DNA of 26,017 nt from a virus. Under the pieces are notes generated by a model, which saw nothing but the letters and a program-made list of their open reading frames with translations, did not search any database and was not told the DNA's origin. A program made the translations under genes and the position numbers. Below are positions 6,697 to 13,048 of the stretch, one piece after another (the first letter of the stretch is position 1; each line of letters begins with the position of its first letter). The DNA is taken from IMG/VR virus record IMGVR_UViG_3300042906_000838, positions 1 to 26,017 of that record; one strand, given 5' to 3'.

Positions 6697-6865
6697 CCGT
6701 GATTCCCTCCAGGAAAGAGTTAACGCGGGCATCAAGCGCCGCCCGCACAGTGCGCAACTCAGAGAACAACAGCGGGATGGCCCGCGACAGAATCAGCGGG
6801 AGGTTGTCCAACGTGCTGTACACGATGGCCCGCTCCAACTCGTCAACCTGCTGGTCAGTTAGCAA
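6374..6865 (-). CDS. Hypothetical protein, largely overlapping the next gene
   Basis: The first ~55 residues look genuine: MLTDQQVDELERAIV, then IPLLFSELRTVRAALDARV, an amphipathic helix pattern. The start is TTG at 6865, supported by a strong AAGGAGG SD 6 nt upstream inside the ERF gene's last codons. After about residue 57 the chain becomes Gly/Arg/Pro-rich, as expected of a shadow of the overlapping helix-turn-helix gene in the +1 frame. Either the gene really ends late, or a frameshift (natural, programmed or an assembly error) near 6700 joins the two frames into one protein. I favour translation from 6865 but am unsure of the true C-terminus. Confidence 0.45.
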   Translation of the reverse strand: MLTDQQVDELERAIVYSTLDNLPLILSRAIPLLFSELRTVRAALDARVNSFLEGITDDCRSDEPASAGVDPEGLRVWNDPAGSGAEVPLGNEARPEERAGGDDSSGGRPVQGGTQRRGTRRKKGRDQGEVDAGAGKAEVGGPLPVEAGVPGILPIEGSPRTRG

Positions 6866-7526
6866 CTGCTACCTCCTTCTTGGCTGCCTTCTCTGGCAGC
6901 GGGTACTCGTCCTTGAACTTCTTGGCGTCCTCCTCCTTGAGCCGCCCGTCCTTGACTGCGGCGTCGATCTTTCCCAGCACGGACTCCAGCTTCTGCCGGT
7001 TGCCCTTCACCAACTCCAACTGGCCCTTCACCTTCTCCAGCAGCGCGATCTCCTCCTTGCTGCGCTCGACCTGCTCGACGGCAGCCTGCTGCTCCTGGGC
7101 CTCGTCGCCTTCCTCCCACCCGCCGGCCATGGCCTTGAGCAAGGTCTTCTTGGCGTAGGTGGTGGCGATCTCGAACGACTGGCTGTCACCGCGAATGCCG
7201 AGGTTGTCGGCAATGACGTCGCGGATCGGAGCCGTGGAAGAAACCCACTGGCCGCTCTCCCCGTGCAGGAGCATGCCCATCATCACGAACGTGTCGCCCT
7301 GCCTTCCTTGCAGGGGCATGAACACGATCCCGTTCTTATGGAGCGCCGGATACAGGGCGTCACAGATGTCGGTCCAAGTCGAGTAGCGATAGCGGTGATC
7401 CCGCATCTCCATGACGCCACTCTTCTTGATGGCCTTGAACTCCATCTGCGCCTTGCACAGCGCCTTCACGATCTCCGCAATCTCGGGTGAACTACTGCAC
7501 CCAGGCAGTTGATGGTCGATAACCAT
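6855..7526 (-). CDS. ERF-family single-strand annealing protein
   Basis: A 223-aa ERF-superfamily recombinase, the single-strand annealing partner of a phage exonuclease. Recognisable blocks are EIVKALCKAQMEFK, YRYSTWTDICDALYPAL, GIVFMPLQ, the MLLHGESGQWVSS strand pair, and DSQSFEIATTYAKKTLL near 130-145. The C-terminal third is a lysine/glutamate-rich coiled segment ending in a Lys-rich tail, as is usual for the variable C-termini of this family. The ATG at 7526 was chosen over an upstream start at 7556 because GGAGGAG lies about 4 nt before it. It overlaps the 3' end of the exonuclease gene by 35 bp, and the exonuclease-ERF pair is a classic phage recombination unit. Confidence 0.88.
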   Translation of the reverse strand: MVIDHQLPGCSSSPEIAEIVKALCKAQMEFKAIKKSGVMEMRDHRYRYSTWTDICDALYPALHKNGIVFMPLQGRQGDTFVMMGMLLHGESGQWVSSTAPIRDVIADNLGIRGDSQSFEIATTYAKKTLLKAMAGGWEEGDEAQEQQAAVEQVERSKEEIALLEKVKGQLELVKGNRQKLESVLGKIDAAVKDGRLKEEDAKKFKDEYPLPEKAAKKEVAVAN

Positions 7527-8547
7527 TCCGCTCCTCCATGTACTTCTCGGGAACAAACAACTCAGTCACCTGCCCGGAATCAGCGGGCAGCCAGTAATCC
7601 AGTTCGATCCGCGACTGGATCTCGTCCAGCGTCCGCCGCCACTGCTTGCGGGCCCGTGCCACCAAACGCGCAGGCAGGGTCACTGCATGGCAGGCGTAGG
7701 GCGGGACGGTGCTGGTCACCAAGAACACGAACCGATCAACGTCGAACCCAGCCGCCTGGACCCCGGCGAGGTAATGCACCTGCTGCATCGCGTAGCCGTA
7801 GTCCACGACGCTCTTCCAGAACGTCTCCAGCGGGGCCTGCTCCTTGGTGGTCTTGATGTCCCACAGGCAGGCGTCCGTCATCGCGTCGGGGCGGCACTTC
7901 AGGGGCAGGCCGGTCGCCTCGTCCCGCCACCGCACCGATGCTTCCCGGTGGGTGGTGGAGGCCGAGAGTTCCCCGAAGATGGGGTTGGCCAGGATGGAGG
8001 CGAACTGCGACCGATAGGACGCAATCTCGTCGCCCTTGAGCAGGATGGCGTCTGGCCGGTTCGCCAGAGTGTCCTGCTCCCATTCGTCGGTGGCTTTGAC
8101 CCGCCGGCCACCAGACCCCAAGGCGGACTCAGGGATCTCTATTACCCGAGACCACCAGGCCTTCTCCCCTTGCTCTGCCCATTCATGGACAAGCGTACCC
8201 CTACTCAGGGCGGGGTGGGCGAGCCTACTGTTGTCTGTGCAGGCAATGTGCCGGGCACAGAACACCTGCGGGCCTCGGGTGACGAGGTCCCACAGTTGGC
8301 TCTTCGAGAACCAACCTTTGTCGGCGTGGTAAGCGCCGATTGTTTCGGTTAGGGAGAAAGTAGCAGCGGCCGGACTTGAACCGGCGACACCCGGCTTATG
8401 AAGCCGGTGGCCATTAGAACCGACAACCCCGTCATAGGTGGACCCCACAGTGGGGCACGCTTGGTCCGGGGACCCCAAGAGAGGGGTGTTGGTTTCTAAA
8501 CGCTGTGATATTTCTCCCTTTCCGTTTTGGGCGGAAAGGGATGACAT
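7492..8547 (-). CDS. PD-(D/E)XK exonuclease, RecE/DUF3799-like
   Basis: A nuclease whose conserved region begins near residue 70 (IGAYHADKGWFSKSQLW), as in DUF3799/RecE-type exonucleases. Catalytic motifs are visible: Glu202 in REASVRW, CRPD (Asp221), D230-I-K232 and the QxxxY helix motif Gln255...Tyr259. It probably resects double-stranded ends for the following ERF protein. No ATG, GTG or TTG lies between the tRNA half (8361-8408) and the conserved domain. The only in-frame starts are upstream: GTG 8448, TTG 8478, or ATG 8547, which has AAGGAGG 11 nt upstream. Translation would thus run through the attP core. The next internal start, GTG 8265, would delete the conserved N-terminus. Function is strong; the start is unresolved. 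Confidence 0.72.
   Translation of the reverse strand: MSSLSAQNGKGEISQRLETNTPLLGSPDQACPTVGSTYDGVVGSNGHRLHKPGVAGSSPAAATFSLTETIGAYHADKGWFSKSQLWDLVTRGPQVFCARHIACTDNSRLAHPALSRGTLVHEWAEQGEKAWWSRVIEIPESALGSGGRRVKATDEWEQDTLANRPDAILLKGDEIASYRSQFASILANPIFGELSASTTHREASVRWRDEATGLPLKCRPDAMTDACLWDIKTTKEQAPLETFWKSVVDYGYAMQQVHYLAGVQAAGFDVDRFVFLVTSTVPPYACHAVTLPARLVARARKQWRRTLDEIQSRIELDYWLPADSGQVTELFVPEKYMEERNGYRPSTAWVQ
8361..8408 (-). other. tRNA-Met(CAT) 3' half, probable attP core
   Basis: Read on the minus strand, this is the 3' half of a tRNA. The anticodon arm is CCGGC-TTCATAA-GCCGG (8407-8391, anticodon CAT), the variable loop GTGTC, and the T arm GCCGG-TTCAAGT-CCGGC (8385-8369). The acceptor 3' strand CGCTGCT and an A discriminator end at 8361, with no encoded CCA. 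The complementary 5' acceptor strand (AGCAGCG) and a proper D arm are missing upstream, so it is not a complete tRNA. Because a tyrosine integrase lies directly beside it, the simplest reading is the attP core matching a host tRNA-Met gene. A degenerate phage tRNA is the alternative. Confidence 0.65.
8441..8492. repeat. Imperfect direct repeats with internal dyads
   Basis: Two related units lie at 8441-8464 and 8471-8492. Each runs GACCCC, a short A/G-rich spacer, GGGG, then TTGG. The first contains the near-perfect palindrome CCCCAC-A-GTGGGG at 8443-8455; GGTCC/GGACC (8463-8467 and 8470-8474) forms a further dyad between the units. They sit between the proposed attP core and the integrase start. 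They could be integrase arm-type or excisionase sites, or operators for the divergent promoters. The role is inferred from position and symmetry only. Confidence 0.5.
8515..8541. promoter_or_regulatory. Perfect 10-bp hairpin covering the integrase RBS
   Basis: TCCCTTTCCG (8515-8524) pairs perfectly with CGGAAAGGGA (8532-8541) around a 7-nt loop. The right arm contains the purine-rich Shine-Dalgarno-like GGAAAGGG about 5 nt before the integrase ATG at 8546. In a plus-strand transcript the stem would hide the ribosome-binding site, suggesting translational control of the integrase; as duplex DNA it could equally be an operator dyad. There is no U-tract, so it is not a typical intrinsic terminator. 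Confidence 0.55.
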
Positions 8548-9514
8548 GATCGAAATCGCCTCCTTGTACTGCGATGAGCGAGCGGTGACGGCCGACTACG
8601 AGACGGCCCTGCACCGCGTAGCCCGCTCCATGCGGGCCGCTGGCATCACTCCAATGACGCTGAAAGACTCCTTGGTGAACCGCTGGCTGGCCTCGCTCGG
8701 CCAGTCACCCACCACGCGGGCCAACTACCGACGAATGGCCTTGACGTTGTGGCGTCACGCCTGCGATCTCGGGCTGGCGGCGGATTATCCCAGGCGCGTC
8801 GTCAAAGTCAAGAATCGCCCGAAACCCGCTGTGGCGTGGACGATGGCTGAGTTGTCGGCCCTGATCGCTGCGACCCGCTCGCTGACGTACTCCTTTAAGC
8901 GGAGCCGCTGCCCGGCGGCGGTGTTCTACGAGGCGTTCGTCCGGGTCGGCTTCGAGACGGGCCTCCGGTTCTCGGATCTGCTCAACCTGCGGTGCGAGCA
9001 GTTGCGGGGCGAGCGGCTGTATGTCGTGCCGAACAAGACGGGCGAGCAGGTTCCGAAGCGCCTGTCGCAGCCGTGCCTGGACGTTCTCACGAAACTAAGT
9101 GTCCTAGGAGGGGGCCGAACTTTCTTCCGCTGGGCCATCGCAAAGAAGCAGTGCCGGGAGCATTTCAAGGCCCTGTGCAAGCAGGCCGGCATGTCGGGCA
9201 CCCCGCGCTGGCTGAGGCGCTCCGGGGCCACTCATTGCGAGATTGCCCAGCCTGGGTCAGCCGGGCGGTTTCTCGGGCACCTGAGCCCCGGGCTGGCCTA
9301 CCGCTTCTATGTGGACCGCACCTTGCTCGATGAGCAGTGCCCGTCTCCGCCGCCGATCCCTACTCAAAGTAGCTCAGCGGATCGGTCTGGCGGCTTCGCG
9401 TGCGGCGGGCAACGGGGCGTCCTTCCCGGGCCATCCGTTCCGCCGACGATTCCCGGGCCATCTGCCGGTCGAGGTCGAGCAAGTCCAGCATCATCGGGTC
9501 AACGTATGGCATAG
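8546..9514 (+). CDS. Tyrosine recombinase (phage integrase)
   Basis: A 322-aa protein and the only clear plus-strand gene. An N-terminal core-binding-like domain (about 18-85, with TTRANYRRMALTLWRHA) precedes the catalytic domain. Visible catalytic positions are Arg141 in ETGLRFSDLL, Lys164 in NKTGE, Arg224 in RWLRRSGATH, His245 in LGHLSP and a nucleophile Tyr in AYRFYVD (Tyr255 or Tyr252). The usual His of HxxR is Arg221, an uncommon but tolerated change. The ATG at 8546 was chosen because a GGAAAGGG SD precedes it, inside a hairpin. It lies beside the tRNA-Met half, as integrases do beside attP. The last ~50 residues are Pro/Ser/Gly-rich and overlap the convergent structural gene by 155 bp. 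Confidence 0.87.
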   Translation: MIEIASLYCDERAVTADYETALHRVARSMRAAGITPMTLKDSLVNRWLASLGQSPTTRANYRRMALTLWRHACDLGLAADYPRRVVKVKNRPKPAVAWTMAELSALIAATRSLTYSFKRSRCPAAVFYEAFVRVGFETGLRFSDLLNLRCEQLRGERLYVVPNKTGEQVPKRLSQPCLDVLTKLSVLGGGRTFFRWAIAKKQCREHFKALCKQAGMSGTPRWLRRSGATHCEIAQPGSAGRFLGHLSPGLAYRFYVDRTLLDEQCPSPPPIPTQSSSADRSGGFACGGQRGVLPGPSVPPTIPGPSAGRGRASPASSGQRMA

Positions 9515-12500
9515 CCTCGTCGGGGACCCACGGCTGGGTCATCGAACGGATGAGCGGATCCTCCTGGGCCATCTCGCCGATCTTGCGGCGGATGTCGATT
9601 CGCCTCGCCTCGGGGCTGACGTTCTGGAACTTCACCCCGGTAAAGGCGTTGACGCCCATCTGATAGAGACGGTCCCGGAAGTCTGGGATCTTCTCCGAGT
9701 CCATCAGGCGGTTGGCGATTTGCATAGGCCGAGAGGCGAAGGGAATGAGATCAATGGCGGGCGCCACGGTCTTGATCCACTGGCCGTACATGCTCTCGGG
9801 CGGGATGATCGGGCGAAGGATTTCATTGATGGCGGGCGTGAAGTCCTTCTTTGGCCGCTTGGTGTAGAGGTTCATGCCGGTCCCGGCCTCCACGCCAGCC
9901 CGCACCACGGGATGCAGCGACCGCCCGGCGAAGTCGAGGACGGTGTTCCAGCCCGTCTGAGAAAGGTCGAGCGTGCCGCCTGCTCTGAACCCAGGGCGGA
10001 ACATGTTGAGCGTGTCGATGCCCGGGAGGTCAATGTCGGTGAGCCATGGCGTGGCCCCCTCGGCCTGCTTACCAAACGGCCTGGCCAGCCCGGGGCTGAC
10101 GGGCATGCCGTAGTTGGCCCGGATGGACTCGGGGGTGTACTCCTCGTCCCTAGAGAGGATCGCGTCGGGAGCCCGCAGGCCGAACTGCGTGAACCGCCCG
10201 CCCGGATTCTCATAGAGCTTGGTCGCCACCCACTTGCCGATCCTTGAGGTATAGGACCAGAAGGGGATGAAGCGGCGCATGGTGTTGCGCTCGAAGGTGG
10301 TCAAAGAACTGTAGTCCACATGGGCGGCCTTCATCCGGCGGGCCGCTTCCAGAGGGTCGATTCCCTTGAGCAGAAGCCCCATGTACCCGGCAGCGCGATT
10401 GATGCTGTCGGTGGTGTCGCCCAGCTTTTGCGACCAGCGCAGGATCGGGTTGCCCACATCGCGGGGGCGTTTCCACCCGGTCTCAAAGAACTTCGTCCAG
10501 TCTCCGCCCAACTCCGAATACGCCGCCTTGTCCGCCCCGAGCGGAGTCCGACCCTTTAGTGCGTCCCCTATCTGATAGCCAACCGTCGTGCGGGGGTTCA
10601 TGCCCGGCATCAGCTCGTCGGCGACGTCCACGCCGGACTGCATGGTGTTCGCGGCATCGGCAAAGTCCACGGCTCGCCGCCCGCCCAGCAGTCCCGAGGA
10701 AGCAAGGTCACGCTCGAACAACTGCTTGCGGTCGAGCGGGTTTGTCAGTCGCTTGTAGCGCGGCATCTGATTCAGGATTTCATCCAGCCGGTCGAACTGG
10801 CCTTGGATCAGATACTTGGCCCCGGCGTAGCCGCGAACGAGGTCCGACCCCACGCCAACTTCAACGGCGTTGGAGAAGCCGCCCGAGTACCAGTCGCGCG
10901 TGAACCGGGCGGGGAAGGCGAGGATTGAGCCCTTCCAGATTCGCGTGAAATCATCCCACATCTTGATCCACCCCTTCTGAACCTGGGGGTAGTCATAGAA
11001 GTCGGCGATCCGCGTGAGCCGCTCCAGCATGCGCTTGTCGAGCGAGAAGCCCTTCATTTCCTGGGCGGCGTTCGGGAACCGTGCCGAGAGTCGGCTCAGG
11101 AGTTGTTCGGCAGCACCAGCGAACAGCATCGTGTTCTTGGGCGCCCCCGTCTGCGCCAGTGGCCCGATCAGCTTGCGGTTGTCGATGGTCTTGAGGCCGA
11201 GCGCCTTGACTGCGTTCGACAGGGGGATGTGCCCGCCCTGGTTGACCTTGCCGGCCGGGATGTTCTTGGCTGTTCCCCCCATGAAGTCGTACATGACGTT
11301 GGCTACGGCCATGGCCCGCTCGTTGCCGCGCACGTACCGCCGGAGATCGTCGGCAAAGTGCGAGCCGAAGATTGGCAGGCCCGACTTGATGGAGTTCTCA
11401 TCGACTTGATGCAGAACCCGGGCTAGTGCTTTGGCGGAGGAGAGCCTGTACTGAGGGACCTCCTGCCCGTTCGGCATCACCCGGACCTGCTTGCCGCCCA
11501 CGTTCTGTAGAGGGAAGCGGCGGGCGATCTCCTGGTCGATCTCGTCCTTGATGTACTGGGCAGCGGCGTCGTCGGTGATCTTCGTGCGGTTCGGGCCGGC
11601 TACGTTGGTGTCGAGCGACAGGCGATTAAGCATGTCCTCGGCGCCCGGAACGTCCATGAATCGCTTACGCGGAAGCTGGTCGGCGGTGGTGGTGCCGAGC
11701 GCCCGACCGGATCCGGCGCCCTTGGAGTGCCTGGCCGCCCCGGTCGCCATGCGGTCCTCGATCTTGGACAAGAACGAGAGGTCGTCTATGCGGCGAGGGA
11801 AATACTTCGAGCCAAACCGGCTTTCCCAGAGCTTGCTGCTGAGCCCGGCTTCCGCTCTCCGGTCCAGGAACTCGTCGCGCAGCCCGCCGGGGGCGCTCCA
11901 GGAGTCCACGAAGTCCTTGATGTCTTGCCGGAACCCTGCCGCCCCGGGCGTAACTAGATCGAGGTCCGCGCCCTTGGTGGAGTTCGTGAGAATGCGGCGG
12001 ACCCGCTTGGAGAGGTCGGCGTCGTTGAATACGTCCGGCAGAAGTTTGCCAAGGATTTCCTGGATCTCGGCCCCGCTCTTCTCGTCGGCCGCCCGGATGG
12101 CGGTGGCTGCCTCCTTGCCGATGATCTGCCCGGCTTCCTCGGTGGCCCCGAAGGTGTCCTTGTCGAACGCGGCATAGAGTTGCCGGCCGGGGCCCGACCA
12201 GCGGGCGATCTGCCCGAGCCGGTCCAGGCCGCTGGCGAGCTTGCCGCCGCCCGGGATGTTGAAGCCAATAGAACTGTAGTCCGAGAACGGCAGGCCCAGC
12301 CCGACGTCGTAGCGGAGCGTCTGCTTAGCGAGGTCATCGTACTGCTGGCCCTTGCCAAGCTGATTCTCGATGGACTTGATGATCTCTGGCTGGGCGGCCT
12401 GGTCTTGGGCCTGCACCAAATCCTCAAGGGTCAGTTCCCGCCTGGCCCTGCGCGATCCCGCCAGTGGCCGTGCGATCAGGTCAGGGTCCGTGAGATCGTC

Positions 12501-13040
12501 TACGCCCTTGCCGATGTCCTGCCAGGTGTTGAGTGCGTTCTGGGCAAACGCCCCGCCCAGGTCATTGTTTTGGATAAGTCTCCGGGACATGACCCGGCTG
12601 GCGTCATCGAGCAGGTTCCGGCCGCCAGCCAGCGACACGCCCCGGGCCACCTTGGCGGCCTTGTTCATCCCGCCCACGCCGACGAGGTTCAGCGGGTCCA
12701 GGGCCGCCCCGGCTCCGAACTCAGCAAGCGGCCTCCCCCACCCGCCAAGAGCATCTTCGCTAGGCCTCAGGTTGTAGGCGTCGAGCAACTGCCCGCTGGT
12801 CGTCCCGCTTCCAAGAGGAACTCCAGAAAGGACGTCCCTGAGATAGGATGCCGGCGCGTCAACGGCGTCGAACAGCAGCTCGGCGGCCGGGACAGAACGC
12901 GACTCCACCTGGCGGAGCAGTTCTTCCTCGACCTCGGGCGACAGGGCCTGTGCCGTCCGTCGCCCGGAAGGGGCAGGGAAGTAGCTATACCCGTAGTTGC
13001 GGGCCTGCTTTGGGCTCAGCGAGTCGAAGTAGCTGTACAA
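9360..13040 (-). CDS. Large virion protein, probable internal/ejected protein
   Basis: A 1226-aa protein, the last gene of the structural module. It is largely helical with Lys/Arg-rich segments and no signal peptide. Two aromatic, membrane-like blocks stand out: around 690-725 (WDDFTRIWKGS, LAFPARFTRDWYSGG) and around 918-945 (RRFIPFWSYTSRIGKWV). Blocks of the R-x-I-P-F-aromatic type recur in very large phage proteins thought to be injected with the DNA, such as podovirus internal virion proteins and large polyvalent proteins. I therefore infer an ejection-type role. The start is TTG at 13040, the first possible after an in-frame TGA at 13046; no strong SD is seen. It follows the 487-aa gene by 8 bp. 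Confidence 0.6.
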   Translation of the reverse strand: MYSYFDSLSPKQARNYGYSYFPAPSGRRTAQALSPEVEEELLRQVESRSVPAAELLFDAVDAPASYLRDVLSGVPLGSGTTSGQLLDAYNLRPSEDALGGWGRPLAEFGAGAALDPLNLVGVGGMNKAAKVARGVSLAGGRNLLDDASRVMSRRLIQNNDLGGAFAQNALNTWQDIGKGVDDLTDPDLIARPLAGSRRARRELTLEDLVQAQDQAAQPEIIKSIENQLGKGQQYDDLAKQTLRYDVGLGLPFSDYSSIGFNIPGGGKLASGLDRLGQIARWSGPGRQLYAAFDKDTFGATEEAGQIIGKEAATAIRAADEKSGAEIQEILGKLLPDVFNDADLSKRVRRILTNSTKGADLDLVTPGAAGFRQDIKDFVDSWSAPGGLRDEFLDRRAEAGLSSKLWESRFGSKYFPRRIDDLSFLSKIEDRMATGAARHSKGAGSGRALGTTTADQLPRKRFMDVPGAEDMLNRLSLDTNVAGPNRTKITDDAAAQYIKDEIDQEIARRFPLQNVGGKQVRVMPNGQEVPQYRLSSAKALARVLHQVDENSIKSGLPIFGSHFADDLRRYVRGNERAMAVANVMYDFMGGTAKNIPAGKVNQGGHIPLSNAVKALGLKTIDNRKLIGPLAQTGAPKNTMLFAGAAEQLLSRLSARFPNAAQEMKGFSLDKRMLERLTRIADFYDYPQVQKGWIKMWDDFTRIWKGSILAFPARFTRDWYSGGFSNAVEVGVGSDLVRGYAGAKYLIQGQFDRLDEILNQMPRYKRLTNPLDRKQLFERDLASSGLLGGRRAVDFADAANTMQSGVDVADELMPGMNPRTTVGYQIGDALKGRTPLGADKAAYSELGGDWTKFFETGWKRPRDVGNPILRWSQKLGDTTDSINRAAGYMGLLLKGIDPLEAARRMKAAHVDYSSLTTFERNTMRRFIPFWSYTSRIGKWVATKLYENPGGRFTQFGLRAPDAILSRDEEYTPESIRANYGMPVSPGLARPFGKQAEGATPWLTDIDLPGIDTLNMFRPGFRAGGTLDLSQTGWNTVLDFAGRSLHPVVRAGVEAGTGMNLYTKRPKKDFTPAINEILRPIIPPESMYGQWIKTVAPAIDLIPFASRPMQIANRLMDSEKIPDFRDRLYQMGVNAFTGVKFQNVSPEARRIDIRRKIGEMAQEDPLIRSMTQPWVPDEAMPYVDPMMLDLLDLDRQMARESSAERMAREGRPVARRTRSRQTDPLSYFE

Positions 13041-13048
13041 GTGTCACG

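Noticed and set aside
6699-7490. 263-codon plus-strand frame opposite the ERF gene
   Set aside because: It is antisense to a well-supported ERF-family gene and has Leu/Leu-Gly shadow composition with no motif.
8361-8440. A complete tRNA-Met gene
   Set aside because: Anticodon and T arms are perfect, but no 5' acceptor strand (AGCAGCG) or normal D arm occurs upstream. It fits a 3' tRNA half such as an attP core better.
9309-10247. 312-codon plus-strand frame overlapping the integrase end and the 1226-aa gene
   Set aside because: It is antisense to a continuous large coding frame; long antisense frames are expected in GC-rich DNA. No domain was recognised.
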